This document shows positions 35,189 to 45,499 of a stretch of DNA of 64,000 nt, in pieces. The DNA is taken from positions 496,001-560,000 of the forward strand of contig NZ_QFWQ01000003.1 in assembly GCF_003335105.1 (NCBI RefSeq), written 5' to 3'. Position 1 is the stretch's first letter; every line of letters starts with the position of its first letter. The notes under the pieces are model-generated. The model was not told the origin of the DNA, did no database searches, and saw nothing but the letters and a program-made list of their open reading frames with translations. The position numbers were made by a program, and so were the translations under genes. The stretch is from Rhodanobacter denitrificans. Its GTDB lineage: Bacteria > Pseudomonadota > Gammaproteobacteria > Xanthomonadales > Rhodanobacteraceae.

Positions 35189-37231
35189 ATGAAAAAAGAC
35201 TACGTCATCAAGATCCTCTTCATCGAAAGCTCGCTGGAAGAGGCCGAGCAGATCATCAGCCTGCTGCGCAATACCGGTATCGCCGTGCGGCCTGCCCGCG
35301 CCACCAGCGTCGAACAGATGCAGATCGCGGTGAACGAGCTGGAACCCGACGTGGTGATGTTCGACCCGGCGATCACCAGCATCAGCCTGGAGGAGGCGGT
35401 CAAAGTGCTCGATGCCTACGGTCGCGACTACGCGCTGATGGGCCTGGTCAACAACATCGACAACCAGATCGTGGCGGACCTGTTCGTGCACGGCGCCCGC
35501 GGCGTCGCCTCGCGCAGCCAGCCGAAGCAGCTGATCGCGGTGCTGCAGCGCGAGTTCGAGTCGCTGCAGACGCGCCGCCAGGTACGTCGGCTGGAAACCG
35601 CCCTGCGCGAATCGGAGCGCCGCTGCGACGCGCTGCTGGATTCCTCCACCGACGCGATCGCCTACGTGCACGAGGGCATGCACGTGCGCGCCAACCATGC
35701 CTACCTGCAGACGTTCGGCTACGACGATTTCGACGACCTGCTCGGCTTGCCGGTGCTGGACATGATCGACTCGGCCAATGCGGAGGAGTTCAAGACACTG
35801 CTCAAGAGCCATGCGCGGCAGGAGAAGCTGCCCTCCCAGCTCACCCTGCATGCGCGCCGTGCCGACGGCAGCCAGTTCGACGCCTCGGTGGAGTTCGCGC
35901 AGGCCACGTTCGAGGGCGAACCCTGCCTGCAGATCGTGTTCCGTCGCCAACTGGTCGATCCGGGCATGCTCGAACGGCTGCAGCGCGACCAGGTAACCGG
36001 GCTGTTCAACCGCGCCCGCATGCTGGAATGCATCGACGACGCCGTGACTGCCGCTGCCAAGGGCAAGAAGGGCCAGTCGCTGCTGCTGGTCGAGCCGGAC
36101 AACTGGGCCGCGCTGGTGGGCGGCATCGGCCTGGGCAAGGCCGACGAACTGCTGGCCGGCTTCGCCGACCGCATCCGCATGCTGCTGGGCGCCGATGACG
36201 TCGCCGGCATGCTCGCCGAGCATACGTTGGGCGTAATCCTGGATTCGCGCACCGACGAGGCGATCAAGGAATGGATCACCCGGCTGCAACACAGCATCAG
36301 CAGCGAGATCTTCGACGCTGGTTCTCGTTCGATCACGGTCACCGCCAGCGTCGGCGGCAGCCTGCTGGGCGAGAAGAACGCGAACACCGAACTGCTGCTC
36401 AACCAGGCCAGCCAGGCTCTGCGTACGGCGCAAAGCCTGGGCGGCAGCCAGGTCGAACTGCACGACCCGGCCGCACGCGAAAAGGCCGACGAGGAACGCG
36501 AGCGTTATTGGCTGGACCTGCTGCGCAAGGCGCTCACCGGGGAAGGCCTGGTGCTCTACCACCAGCAGACCATCAGCCTGCAGGACGCCGAAGGCGACTA
36601 TTCCGAGCTCCTGCTGCGCATGAACGGCCCTCAGGGCGAGGTGCTGCCGGGCTTCTTCATACCAATCGCCGAGAAGCACGGCCTCACCGGTGCGATCGAC
36701 CGCTGGGTGCTCGACCAGGCCATCACGGCGCTGCAGGCGCGCGAGGGCCAGGGCCAGCAGACCACTTTCTTCATCAAGCTCACCGCTGCCTCGCTGCAGG
36801 ACAACCAGTTGCTGGTGTGGCTGGGCGAGCGGCTCAGGCAGGCCCGGCTGAAGCGCGGCCAGCTGGTGCTGGAAATGACCGAAAGCAAGGTGATGACGCT
36901 GCTGCGCCCGGCGCAGGAGTTCGTCAACGGCTGGAAAAAGCTCGGTGGCCGTTTCGCGCTGGAGCAGTTCGGCTCGGGCCTCAACTCGTTCCAACTGCTC
37001 AACCACGTCGACGCTGACTACCTGAAGATCGACCGCAGCTACATGGCCGACCTGCCGCAACACCCGGAGAGCCAGAAGAAAATCACCGAAATCTGCCAGC
37101 AGGCGCGCGAACTGAAGCGCCTGACCATCGCCGAGTGGGTCGAGGACGCCACCAGCACCTCGCTGTTGTTCGCTTGCGGCGTGGATTTCGTGCAGGGCAA
37201 CTTCCTGCAGCAGCCGCAGCGGCTGGAATAG
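35189..37231 (+). CDS. fimX: FimX-like c-di-GMP effector (REC-PAS-degenerate GGDEF-degenerate EAL)
   Basis: The 680-residue protein shows a receiver-like domain (about 8-125, ILFIESSLEEAEQII, with the phosphoacceptor region DVVMFDPAITS not canonical), a PAS domain (about 145-255, LLDSSTDAIAYVHEGM), a GGDEF-like domain (about 265-420) in which GGDEF is degenerate (VAGMLAEHTLGV), and an EAL-like domain (about 430-680) with SELLLRM in place of EALLR. Lack of catalytic residues means it binds rather than makes or breaks c-di-GMP. Pseudomonas and Xanthomonas FimX have this length and plan and control type IV pilus assembly through PilZ and PilB. Confidence 0.82.
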   Translation: MKKDYVIKILFIESSLEEAEQIISLLRNTGIAVRPARATSVEQMQIAVNELEPDVVMFDPAITSISLEEAVKVLDAYGRDYALMGLVNNIDNQIVADLFVHGARGVASRSQPKQLIAVLQREFESLQTRRQVRRLETALRESERRCDALLDSSTDAIAYVHEGMHVRANHAYLQTFGYDDFDDLLGLPVLDMIDSANAEEFKTLLKSHARQEKLPSQLTLHARRADGSQFDASVEFAQATFEGEPCLQIVFRRQLVDPGMLERLQRDQVTGLFNRARMLECIDDAVTAAAKGKKGQSLLLVEPDNWAALVGGIGLGKADELLAGFADRIRMLLGADDVAGMLAEHTLGVILDSRTDEAIKEWITRLQHSISSEIFDAGSRSITVTASVGGSLLGEKNANTELLLNQASQALRTAQSLGGSQVELHDPAAREKADEERERYWLDLLRKALTGEGLVLYHQQTISLQDAEGDYSELLLRMNGPQGEVLPGFFIPIAEKHGLTGAIDRWVLDQAITALQAREGQGQQTTFFIKLTAASLQDNQLLVWLGERLRQARLKRGQLVLEMTESKVMTLLRPAQEFVNGWKKLGGRFALEQFGSGLNSFQLLNHVDADYLKIDRSYMADLPQHPESQKKITEICQQARELKRLTIAEWVEDATSTSLLFACGVDFVQGNFLQQPQRLE

Positions 37232-37272
37232 GTACAGGGCGAACCGCACCGGCTGCTACCGATGCCGTCCAC

Positions 37273-37306
37273 GAAAAAACCCGCGGATCGCTCCGCGGGT
37301 TTTTTC
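37273..37306. terminator. bidirectional terminator between fimX and rplS
   Basis: Perfect 15-bp stem GAAAAAACCCGCGGA/TCCGCGGGTTTTTTC with a TCGC loop, T-rich on both strands, between convergent genes. Confidence 0.85.
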
Positions 37307-37330
37307 ATGTTGCGGCAACCGCGGCGCGGA

Positions 37331-37732
37331 TTACTCGGCAGCAGCTGCAGCAGCGGCCTTGGCACTCGCCTTGGCGGCAGCAGCGGCGGCGATGTCTTCC
37401 TTGATGCGCGCGGCCTTGCCTTCCAGGTTGCGCAGGTAGTACAGCTTGGCGCCGCGCACCTTGCCCTTGCGCTTCACTTCCACCGAGTCGATGGCCGGGC
37501 TGTGCGCCTGGAACACACGCTCCACGCCGGTGCCGTGGGAGATCTTGCGCACGGTGAAGGCCGAATGCAGGCCGCGGCTGCGCCTCGCGATGACGATGCC
37601 CTCGAACGCCTGCACGCGCTCGCGGTTGCCTTCCTTCACCTTGACGTTGACCACCACGGTGTCGCCGGGGCCGAATTCCGGCAGCTGGCGGGTGATCTGC
37701 TCGGATTCGAACTGTTCAATGATCTTGTTCAT
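37331..37732 (-). CDS. rplS: 50S ribosomal protein L19
   Basis: The 133-residue protein has the L19 core ([62 protein letters not shown]) plus an Ala/Lys-rich C-terminal extension. It is the last gene of rpsP-rimM-trmD-rplS. Confidence 0.97.
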   Translation of the reverse strand: MNKIIEQFESEQITRQLPEFGPGDTVVVNVKVKEGNRERVQAFEGIVIARRSRGLHSAFTVRKISHGTGVERVFQAHSPAIDSVEVKRKGKVRGAKLYYLRNLEGKAARIKEDIAAAAAAKASAKAAAAAAAE

Positions 37733-37777
37733 GGCGCACCTGTCGGTTCACGTTTGCGATATCAATGGCTGCGACCG

Positions 37778-38551
37778 TCACCCGGCCGCATCGTCTTGCC
37801 GTGCCTGCCCTCGCGAGGCATGTTCACGGCGGAATTCTTCCAGCAGGGCCCGGGATGCCGCATCCAGTCCACGCTGTGACAACAGATCGGGCCGTCGCAG
37901 CCAGGTCCGCCCCAGCGACTGCTTCAGGCGCCAGCGGGCGATGGCCGCATGGTCGCCGGACAGCAGCACCTCCGGCACGGAACCCAGCGCATCGTGCACC
38001 GGTTTCGCATAGTGCGGACAATCCAGCAGGCCATCCGAGAATGAATCCTGCTGGGCCGACAGCGCGTCGTTCAACGCGCCGTCCTGCAAGCGCCCCACCG
38101 CGTCGATGACCACTGCGGCGGCCAACTCGCCGCCGGACAGCACATAATCGCCGATGGAGAGCTCCTCGTCGACCTCGTGCGCCAGCAGACGCTCGTCCAC
38201 ACCTTCGTAACGCCCGCAGAGCAAGGCGATGCGCGGCAACCTCGCCAGCGCTTCCACCCTGCCCTGCGTCAGCCGCGCTCCCTGCGGGCTGAGATAAACC
38301 AGATGCACCGGTTCCGGTGCTGCCGTACGCATGGCCGCCAGGGTCGTGCGCAGCGGCTCGATCATCATCACCATGCCCGGACCGCCGCCATACACGCCGC
38401 TGTCCACGCTGCGGTGCCTGTCGGTGGCGTAGTCGCGCGGGTTCCAGGTTTCCACCTGCAGCAACTCGCGCTGCTGCGCGCGTCCCACTACACCGACGGC
38501 GGCGCACTGGCGCACGAAGTCGGGAAACAGGCTGACGACATCGATGCGCAT
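37778..38551 (-). CDS. trmD: tRNA (guanine37-N1)-methyltransferase
   Basis: The 257-residue SPOUT enzyme methylates G37 of tRNAs and prevents frameshifting. It shows [41 protein letters not shown] and [16 protein letters not shown] from the trefoil knot. It has the usual place between rimM and rplS. Confidence 0.97.
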   Translation of the reverse strand: MRIDVVSLFPDFVRQCAAVGVVGRAQQRELLQVETWNPRDYATDRHRSVDSGVYGGGPGMVMMIEPLRTTLAAMRTAAPEPVHLVYLSPQGARLTQGRVEALARLPRIALLCGRYEGVDERLLAHEVDEELSIGDYVLSGGELAAAVVIDAVGRLQDGALNDALSAQQDSFSDGLLDCPHYAKPVHDALGSVPEVLLSGDHAAIARWRLKQSLGRTWLRRPDLLSQRGLDAASRALLEEFRREHASRGQARQDDAAG

Positions 38552-38585
38552 GATCCTTGACCCTTGGGCCCGCGACCCGGCGACG

Positions 38586-39101
38586 TCAGAATTCAGGATC
38601 CCAATCCACCACCATGCGCCCTGCGGACAGATCCACCGAACGCACATACGAACCCTGGACGAAGGGAATCAGCCGCTCGCGCTCGCCGTCCCTCACCACC
38701 ACCACGTCATTGGCGCCGGTGGCGAACAGGTGACTGACCCGCCCCAGCTTCACCTCTTCCGTGGTGACGACCTCCAGTCCCTCGAGATCGACCCAGTAAT
38801 ACTCGCCTTCCGCAGGAGACGGCAGCTGTTCGCGGGCGACATGGATGTCGGTACCGACCAGCGCCGCTGCCTGTTCCCGGTCGTCCACTCCGGGCAGATG
38901 GGCCACCATGCCCTTGCCCTGCGTGCGACCCTTCACTCCGCTGACCTGCGTCTCCGTGCCGGGCGCTGCACCGAGCAGCCACGGCTGGTAGTCGAAGATC
39001 CGCATGCGCGGCTCGGCCCAGGATTCGATCTTGAGCCAGCCCTGCACGCCATACAGCCCGACGATGCGCCCGATCAGGACGCGCCGACCGGCTGCAGTCA
39101 T
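38586..39101 (-). CDS. rimM: 16S rRNA processing protein RimM
   Basis: The 171-residue protein assists 30S assembly. It shows [16 protein letters not shown], the [14 protein letters not shown]-barrel motif and the LIPFV and VDWDPEF end. The start lies 3 bases after the rpsP stop. Confidence 0.95.
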   Translation of the reverse strand: MTAAGRRVLIGRIVGLYGVQGWLKIESWAEPRMRIFDYQPWLLGAAPGTETQVSGVKGRTQGKGMVAHLPGVDDREQAAALVGTDIHVAREQLPSPAEGEYYWVDLEGLEVVTTEEVKLGRVSHLFATGANDVVVVRDGERERLIPFVQGSYVRSVDLSAGRMVVDWDPEF

Positions 39102-39103
39102 AC

Positions 39104-39358
39104 TCAGGCAGCCTGCTGCTTGCCGGCTTCCTTGACCAGGGCGGCGACCTTGTCGGTCAGCTGGGCACCCTTGCCGACCCACTCCTGCACGCGCGCCACG
39201 TTCAGTTCAAGGCGCTTGTCCTTGCCCGATGCGACCGGGTTGTAGAAGCCCACGTTCTCGATGTTGCGGCCGTCGCGCTTGTTGCGCTGGTCGGTCACGA
39301 CGACGTGGTAGAACGGACGGCCCTTGGCGCCACCGCGCGAAAGACGAATCTTGACCAT
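39104..39358 (-). CDS. rpsP: 30S ribosomal protein S16
   Basis: The 84-residue protein starts [20 protein letters not shown] and has IENVGFYNP and [18 protein letters not shown]. First gene of the rpsP-rimM-trmD-rplS operon. Confidence 0.97.
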   Translation of the reverse strand: MVKIRLSRGGAKGRPFYHVVVTDQRNKRDGRNIENVGFYNPVASGKDKRLELNVARVQEWVGKGAQLTDKVAALVKEAGKQQAA

Positions 39359-39456
39359 GGTAAAACTCCAGAATTGCCGAACCGGCGGCAGGCACACGAG
39401 AGCCGTGCGCGGTAAACGCGGCATTTTAACGGTTTTTGGGGAAAAGGGAAGACTTG

Positions 39457-39551
39457 GGAGCCGGAGTGAGTGGGGAGGAGAGAAAAGAGAGAAAGCCGGC
39501 TTCGGCGCTCTGCTCTAAGTTTTTCACTCCTCCCCACTCATTCCTCGCTCC
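39457..39551. repeat. long inverted repeat between rpsP and ffh
   Basis: The arms 39464-39480 and 39527-39543 pair at 16 of 17 positions (GAGTGAGTGGGGAGGAG/CTCCTCCCCACTCATTC). The pairing continues imperfectly outward to about 39457 and 39551. A smaller GCCGGCTTCGGC hairpin lies in the loop. The purine-only left arm and pyrimidine-only right arm are unlike the surrounding coding DNA. It may be a dispersed palindromic element and may also terminate ffh, whose stop is adjacent. Confidence 0.6.
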
Positions 39552-40925
39552 TCAGCGCATCGGCGGCAGTCCGCCGCCCATGCCCTTCATGGCACCGCGC
39601 ATCTGCCGCAACAGGCCTTTGCTGCCGCCCTTGGACAGCTTGGACATCATCTTTTCCATCTGCATGTACTGCTTCAGCAGGCGGTTGACATCGGCCGGCT
39701 GGGTACCCGAACCGCGCGCCACGCGGGCGCGGCGCGAGCCGTTCAGCAGATCCGGGTGGCGGCGTTCCTTCTTGGTCATCGAGCTGATGATCGCGATCAT
39801 CCGCTTCATTTCGCCGTCGTTGACCTTGGATTTCACGCTGTCCGGCAGGCTGGACACGCCAGGCAGCTTGTCCATCAGGCCGGCCAGCCCGCCCATGTTG
39901 CCCATCTGCTCCAGCTGGTCCTTCATGTCGTTCAGGTCGAAGCGCTTGCCCTTCATCACCTTCTGGGCCAGCTTCTGCGCCTTGTCCTGGTCGACCTTGC
40001 GCTCGACCTCCTCGACCAGCGACAGCACGTCGCCCATGCCGAGGATGCGCTGGGCCAGGCGGTCGGGATGGAACGGCTCCAGCGCGTCGCTCTTCTCGCC
40101 GGCGCCGAGGAACTTGATCGGCTTGCCGGTGACGTAGCGCACCGACAGCGCCGCGCCGCCGCGGGCGTCGCCGTCGGTCTTGGTCAGGATCACGCCGGTC
40201 AGCGGCAGCGCCTCGTTGAACGCCTTGGCCGTGTTGGCGGCGTCCTGGCCGGTCATCGAGTCGACCACGAACAGGGTTTCGATCGGCGTGATCGCGGCGT
40301 GCAGCGCCTTGATCTCGGCCATCATCGCCTCGTCCACATGCAGGCGGCCGGCGGTGTCGACCAGCAGCACGTCGACCACCTCGCGGCGTGCGGCGGCGAT
40401 GGCGTCCTTCGCGATCTGCACCGGGTCCTGACCCGCGGCCGACGGGAAGAACTTCACCCCGACCTGCTCGGCCAGCGTGCGCAGCTGCTCGATCGCGGCC
40501 GGACGGTAGACGTCGCAGCTGACCACCATCACCTTTTTCTTCTTGCGCTCGGTCAACAGGCGCGCCAGCTTGGCCACCGTGGTGGTCTTGCCGGCGCCCT
40601 GCAGGCCGGCCATCAGCACCACTGCCGGCGGCTGCTGGGCCAGGTTCAGTTCGGTGTTGGCGGTGCCCATCACCACGGTCAGCTCGTCGCTAACCACCTT
40701 CACCAGCGCCTGACCCGGCGACAAGCTCTTGATCACGTCCTGGCCGACCGCGCGTACCTTGATCCGCTGGATCAGCGCCTGCACCACCGGCAGCGCGACG
40801 TCCGCCTCCAGCAGTGCGATGCGTACCTCGCGCAGGGCTTCGCGGATGTTCTCCTCGGTCAGCCGGCCGCGACCGCGCAGGCGATTGACGGTGGTGGAAA
40901 GGCGTTGGCTGAGCGACTCGAACAT
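39552..40925 (-). CDS. ffh: signal recognition particle protein Ffh
   Basis: The 457-residue GTPase binds 4.5S RNA and signal sequences. The NG domain has GLQGAGKTTTVAKLA, DTAGRLHVDE and TKTDGDARGGAALS. The methionine-rich M domain (about 300-450) ends in MRGAMKGMGGGLPPM. Standalone gene. Confidence 0.97.
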   Translation of the reverse strand: MFESLSQRLSTTVNRLRGRGRLTEENIREALREVRIALLEADVALPVVQALIQRIKVRAVGQDVIKSLSPGQALVKVVSDELTVVMGTANTELNLAQQPPAVVLMAGLQGAGKTTTVAKLARLLTERKKKKVMVVSCDVYRPAAIEQLRTLAEQVGVKFFPSAAGQDPVQIAKDAIAAARREVVDVLLVDTAGRLHVDEAMMAEIKALHAAITPIETLFVVDSMTGQDAANTAKAFNEALPLTGVILTKTDGDARGGAALSVRYVTGKPIKFLGAGEKSDALEPFHPDRLAQRILGMGDVLSLVEEVERKVDQDKAQKLAQKVMKGKRFDLNDMKDQLEQMGNMGGLAGLMDKLPGVSSLPDSVKSKVNDGEMKRMIAIISSMTKKERRHPDLLNGSRRARVARGSGTQPADVNRLLKQYMQMEKMMSKLSKGGSKGLLRQMRGAMKGMGGGLPPMR

Positions 40926-41021
40926 GGCGGGACCGGCACACGGGAAAGCATCCGATTATAGCGGACGGATCGCCCCGCTCCGCATGCATGCCGGCACGAC
41001 CCTGTGCGACACTGCGCGGCT

Positions 41022-41822
41022 ATGACCCTCCATGTGCTGGCCCTGTTCGCCATCGCGCTCTATCTCGCCGCCGCCGCCGGGCTGGCGCGCCCGCTGCTGA
41101 GCGGCGGCCAACCGCTGAACCGGCTGGCATTGGCGCTGGCCGGCAGCGCCGTGCTGATCCATGCCGGCATCCTGTTTGGCATGCATCGGGGCGCACTGGA
41201 TCTGCACTTCTTCGCGGCGCTCTCGCTGGTCGCATTCGTCGTCTCGGCGCTGACCCTGCTGGTGAACGCTTCGCGTCCGGTCGCCGCACTCGGCGTGATC
41301 GTGTTCCCGCTGACTGCCGCGCTCCTCGCGGTGGACAGCTTCCTGGCGCCGCCCACCCTGCCACAACCGATGGACTGGCAGATCAAGCTGCACGTGACGG
41401 TGGCCCTGCTCGCGTTCGGCGTGCTGTCGATCGCCGCCGCGCTGGCGATCCTGCTGGCGTTCCAGGAGCGTGCGCTGCGCCATCGCCAGTTCGGCCGCTG
41501 GCTGCGTGCGCTGCCTCCGCTGACCCTGACCGAAACCCTGCTGTTCCGCTTGATCAGCGCCGGTTTCGTGCTGCTCACGCTGACCCTGCTGACCGGCGTG
41601 CTGTTCGTCGACAACCTGTTCGGTCAGCACCTGGCGCACAAGACCGTGCTGTCGATCGTGGCCTGGCTGGTGTTCGGCGTGCTGCTGTACGGCCGCTGGC
41701 GGCACGGCTGGCGGGGCACCCGCGCGGTCAATCTCACCCTGATCGGCATGGCGGTGCTGGTACTGGCGTTCTTCGGCTCGAAATTCGTGCTGGAGCTGAT
41801 CCTCCACCGCACGTTGCCCTGA
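41022..41822 (+). CDS. cytochrome c assembly (CcsA/YpjD-like) membrane protein
   Basis: The 266-residue protein has about eight membrane segments. It matches the CcsA/YpjD family that neighbours ffh in many Gammaproteobacteria (conserved histidines in DWQIKLHVTVALLAFG and GQHLAHKTVLSIVAW could bind haem). Its role in cytochrome maturation is inferred from the family. Confidence 0.83.
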   Translation: MTLHVLALFAIALYLAAAAGLARPLLSGGQPLNRLALALAGSAVLIHAGILFGMHRGALDLHFFAALSLVAFVVSALTLLVNASRPVAALGVIVFPLTAALLAVDSFLAPPTLPQPMDWQIKLHVTVALLAFGVLSIAAALAILLAFQERALRHRQFGRWLRALPPLTLTETLLFRLISAGFVLLTLTLLTGVLFVDNLFGQHLAHKTVLSIVAWLVFGVLLYGRWRHGWRGTRAVNLTLIGMAVLVLAFFGSKFVLELILHRTLP

Positions 41823-41854
41823 GCATGCGCGCCGGCCGTCAGCCGGCAGGCCGT

Positions 41855-43240
41855 TCAGCGGCAGGCATCGATCGCCTCGCCCAGCCGCTCCACCCCGACC
41901 ACTTCCATCTCGCCCACGCGCCCCTTTTTGGGCGCGTTCGCCTTCGGCACGATGGCGCGGCGGAAACCGTGGTGGGCGGCCTCCTTCAGGCGCTCCTCAC
42001 CGTTCGGCACCGGCCGGATCTCGCCGGACAGGCCGACTTCGCCGAAGGCGATGGTGTGCTCCGGCAGCGGCCGATCGCGCAGCGACGACAGCACCGCCAG
42101 CAGCACCGGCAGGTCGGCGGCCGTCTCCTGCACGCGGATGCCGCCGACCACGTTGACGAACACGTCCTGGTCGTACGCCGCCACGCCGCCGTGCCGGTGC
42201 AGCACCGCCAGCAGCATCGCCAGGCGGTTCTGCTCCAGGCCCAGGGTGACCCGGCGCGGGTTGCCCAGCGAGGACTGGTCGACCAGCGCCTGCACCTCGA
42301 CCAGCAGCGGCCGGGTGCCTTCGCGGGTGACCATCACCGCACTGCCCGAAGTCGGCCCCGCGTGCGTGGACAGGAAGATCGCCGAGGGGTTCGGCACTTC
42401 GCGCAGGCCCTTGTCCGACATCGCGAACACGCCCAGCTCGTTGACCGCGCCGAAGCGGTTCTTGAACGCACGCAGCACGCGGAAGCGGCTGCCGGATTCG
42501 CCCTCGAAGTAGAGCACCGCGTCGACCATGTGCTCGAGCACGCGCGGACCGGCGATGCCGCCTTCCTTGGTGACGTGGCCGACCAGGAACACCGAGGTAC
42601 CGGTCTCCTTGGCAAAGCGCGTCAGCTTGGCCGCCGACTCGCGCACCTGCGACACCGAACCCGGCGCGGCGGTGAGCAGTTCGGTCCAGATGGTCTGGAT
42701 CGAGTCGATCACCAGTACCCGTGGCCGGCCCGCTGCCGCCTGCTCGAGGACCCGCTCGATGCAGGTCTCGGCCAGCGCCTGCAGCGGCTCCAACGGCAAG
42801 CCGAGCCGCTGCGCGCGCGCAGCCACCTGCGCCAGCGACTCCTCGCCGGTGACATAGACGCTGGACAGCTGCCCGCCCAGCGTGCCCAGCATCTGCAGCA
42901 GCAGGGTCGATTTGCCGATGCCGGGGTCGCCGCCGATCAGCACCACCGAGCCCTCGACCAGGCCGCCGCCGAGCACGCGGTCCAGCTCGCCGATGCCGGT
43001 CAGCGTGCGCGCCTCGGTGGTCATCGCCACCGCGGTCAGCGGCGTGATGCGCGGTGCGCCCGCGGCGGCGCCGGCGTAACTGGAACGCTGCGCGCCCACC
43101 GACGGCTTCGTCGCCGAAGCCGGCGCCAGCACGATCTCGCTGAGCGTGTTCCATGCGCCGCACTCGGCGCATGAGCCCTGCCACTTCGGATGCTCGGCAC
43201 CGCAATCGGTGCAGACATAGGCGGTCTTGGCCTTGGCCAT
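41855..43240 (-). CDS. radA: DNA repair protein RadA
   Basis: The 461-residue protein processes recombination intermediates as a RecA-like branch-migration helicase. An N-terminal zinc finger (CTDCGAEHPKWQGSCAECGAW) is followed by the RecA-like core with Walker A GGDPGIGKSTLL, VLVIDSIQ, the RadA-specific FKNRFGAVNELGVF, and a Lon-like C-terminal domain. Confidence 0.96.
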   Translation of the reverse strand: MAKAKTAYVCTDCGAEHPKWQGSCAECGAWNTLSEIVLAPASATKPSVGAQRSSYAGAAAGAPRITPLTAVAMTTEARTLTGIGELDRVLGGGLVEGSVVLIGGDPGIGKSTLLLQMLGTLGGQLSSVYVTGEESLAQVAARAQRLGLPLEPLQALAETCIERVLEQAAAGRPRVLVIDSIQTIWTELLTAAPGSVSQVRESAAKLTRFAKETGTSVFLVGHVTKEGGIAGPRVLEHMVDAVLYFEGESGSRFRVLRAFKNRFGAVNELGVFAMSDKGLREVPNPSAIFLSTHAGPTSGSAVMVTREGTRPLLVEVQALVDQSSLGNPRRVTLGLEQNRLAMLLAVLHRHGGVAAYDQDVFVNVVGGIRVQETAADLPVLLAVLSSLRDRPLPEHTIAFGEVGLSGEIRPVPNGEERLKEAAHHGFRRAIVPKANAPKKGRVGEMEVVGVERLGEAIDACR

Positions 43241-43356
43241 GCGGGTTCCCGGCTGGATACGTGGAGAAAGCGAGCTTAGCCCGCGATCATCGCAGGCGGC
43301 GAGACGCCTCGACGCAGGAAGTTGTCAGCCTTCGCCGCTGCCGCGGCTTCCGGCGA

Positions 43357-44751
43357 TCAGTCGAACGACCCGACGAACGAATCCGATGCGTAGTTGACGA
43401 ACTGGGTGTAGTGGCCGAGGAAGGTGAGCTTGCAGGTATCGGTGGGTCCGTTGCGCTGCTTGCCGATGATGATCTCGGCGACGCCCTTGTCGGGCGATTC
43501 CTTGTTGTAGTACTCGTCGCGGTAGATGAACATGATCACGTCGGCGTCCTGCTCGATCGCGCCGGACTCGCGCAGGTCGGACATCATCGGGCGCTTGTCG
43601 GCGCGCTGTTCCAGCGAGCGGTTGAGCTGCGACAGGGCGATCACCGGCACGTTCAGTTCCTTCGCCAGCCCCTTCAGCGAACGCGAGATTTCTGAAATCT
43701 CGGTGGCGCGGTTTTCCTTGTTGCCGGGCACCTGCATCAGCTGCAGATAATCGATCACGATCAGGCCCAGCCCGCCATGCTCGCGGTGCAACCGGCGTGC
43801 GCGCGAACGCAGTTCCACCGGCGACAGGCTGGGGGTGTCGTCGATGAAGATCTTCGCGTCGGACAACAGCGCGATGGCGTTGGAGACGCGCGGCCAGTCC
43901 TCTTCTTCGAGGGTGCCGTTGCGCAGGTGCTGCTGGTGGATGCGGCCGACCGAGGAGATCAGGCGGAACGCCAGCTGCGAGGAGGACATTTCCATCGAGA
44001 ACACCACCACCGCCTTCTTGCCGCCCAGCGCGGCAGCCTCGGCGATGTTCAGCGCGAAGGCGGTCTTGCCCATCGACGGGCGCGCCGCCACGATGATCAG
44101 GTCCGACGGCTGCAAGCCGGAGGTGAGCGCATCCAGGTCGGTGAAACCGGTGCTGACGCCGGTGAGCTGGCCGCGGTTCTCGTAGCGCTCGGTGAGCAGG
44201 CGGAACGCGTCCTTCACCGCCTCGCGCATCGAGACGGAATCCTTCTTGCCGCGCGCACCGGATTCGGCGATGTGGAACACGCGCTGCTCGGCACTTTCCA
44301 GCACCTCGTGCACGCTCTTGCCCTCGGGCCGGTAGCCGTCCTCGGTGATCGAGGTGCCGGCGTCGATCAGCTGGCGCAGCACCGATTTCTCGCGCACGAT
44401 CTCGGCGTACGCGGCGATATTGGCCGCGCTGGGCGTGCTGTTGGCCAGCTCGATCAGGTAGCCGGCGCCGCCGACCATCTCGGCCATGCCGTTGCTCTCG
44501 AACCAGTCGCCCAGGGTCACCGCGTCGCACGGCATGCCCTTGTTCGCCAGTTCGTTGATCGCCCGCCAGATCAGCCGGTGGTCCTTGCGGTAGAAGTCGT
44601 CCTCGGCGAGCCGGTCGGCCACCTTGTCCAGCGCATCGGGCGCCAGCATCAGGCCGCCCAGCACCGCCTGTTCGGCGTCGATCGAGTGCGGCGGCACGCG
44701 GAGTGCCTCGATGGCGGGCGAGATGGACTTGCGTTCGGGCACGAAGGACAT
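43357..44751 (-). CDS. dnaB: replicative DNA helicase DnaB
   Basis: The 464-residue helicase has the N-terminal primase-interaction domain (PHSIDAEQAVLGGLML) and the RecA-like motor with Walker A ARPSMGKTAFALN, LIVIDYLQLM and IALSQLNRSLEQR. No intein is present. The ATG at 44751 follows AGAGGT. It lies downstream of rplI, as in many Gammaproteobacteria. Confidence 0.97.
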   Translation of the reverse strand: MSFVPERKSISPAIEALRVPPHSIDAEQAVLGGLMLAPDALDKVADRLAEDDFYRKDHRLIWRAINELANKGMPCDAVTLGDWFESNGMAEMVGGAGYLIELANSTPSAANIAAYAEIVREKSVLRQLIDAGTSITEDGYRPEGKSVHEVLESAEQRVFHIAESGARGKKDSVSMREAVKDAFRLLTERYENRGQLTGVSTGFTDLDALTSGLQPSDLIIVAARPSMGKTAFALNIAEAAALGGKKAVVVFSMEMSSSQLAFRLISSVGRIHQQHLRNGTLEEEDWPRVSNAIALLSDAKIFIDDTPSLSPVELRSRARRLHREHGGLGLIVIDYLQLMQVPGNKENRATEISEISRSLKGLAKELNVPVIALSQLNRSLEQRADKRPMMSDLRESGAIEQDADVIMFIYRDEYYNKESPDKGVAEIIIGKQRNGPTDTCKLTFLGHYTQFVNYASDSFVGSFD

Positions 44752-44931
44752 CGATTTACCTCTGCAGAATGACCCGACAACCGGCACGCCATGTGCCGAC
44801 ATCCCGCGGGCGCTTGCACCTGCAGCATCATGCGCGGCGATGTCTCACCCGTCGAGACAACAAGTCTGTGGACAAGCTGGGGATTGCTGGGGATAACACG
44901 GCCATCCGCCACGGCGGATCCCGAACCCCGA

Positions 44932-44958
44932 AAAACAAACAGGCGCCTCGCGGCGCCC
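44932..44958 (-). terminator. Rho-independent terminator of rplI
   Basis: GGGCGCC-GCGA-GGCGCCT stem followed on the minus strand by GTTTGTTTTT, just after the rplI stop. Confidence 0.75.
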
Positions 44959-44986
44959 GTTCGTCGCATCAACGATGGCGGACGAC

Positions 44987-45436
44987 TTACTTGTCGCCGA
45001 CCACGACCACCTTGACCGTGGTCTGCACGTCGGCGTGCAGGCTCACCACCACGTCGTACTCGCCGACGTTGCGCAGCGGGCCTTCGCCCAGGATCACTTC
45101 GTTCTTGTGCACTTCGTGACCGGCGGCGACCAGCGCCTCGGCGATGTCGCGCGGGCCGACGGAGCCGAACAGCTTGCCTTCGGCGCTGGCGTGTGCGGCG
45201 ATCGTCACCGACACCTCGGCCAGGCGGACCTTGCGGGCCTCGGCGTCGGACAGCAGGGTGTTGGCCTTGGCTTCGTATTCGGCGCGACGCTGTTCGAACG
45301 CGGCCAGGTTGGCGGCATTGACGCGCACGGCCTTGCCCTGCGGCAACAGGTAGTTGCGGCCGTAGCCCGGCTTCACGGTGACCTTGTCGCCAAGGTTGCC
45401 GAGGTTGCGGACTTTCTGCAGGAGGATGAGTTCCAT
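44987..45436 (-). CDS. rplI: 50S ribosomal protein L9
   Basis: The 149-residue protein starts [19 protein letters not shown] and has the L9 signature [14 protein letters not shown]. Third gene of rpsF-rpsR-rplI, separated from rpsR by a 131-base spacer that can fold. Confidence 0.97.
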   Translation of the reverse strand: MELILLQKVRNLGNLGDKVTVKPGYGRNYLLPQGKAVRVNAANLAAFEQRRAEYEAKANTLLSDAEARKVRLAEVSVTIAAHASAEGKLFGSVGPRDIAEALVAAGHEVHKNEVILGEGPLRNVGEYDVVVSLHADVQTTVKVVVVGDK

Positions 45437-45499
45437 GATGTATTCCTATTCGTTAGCGCCGGCGGAGCCCGACGCAGCCAGGGGCGGTTGTCCGAAGGA

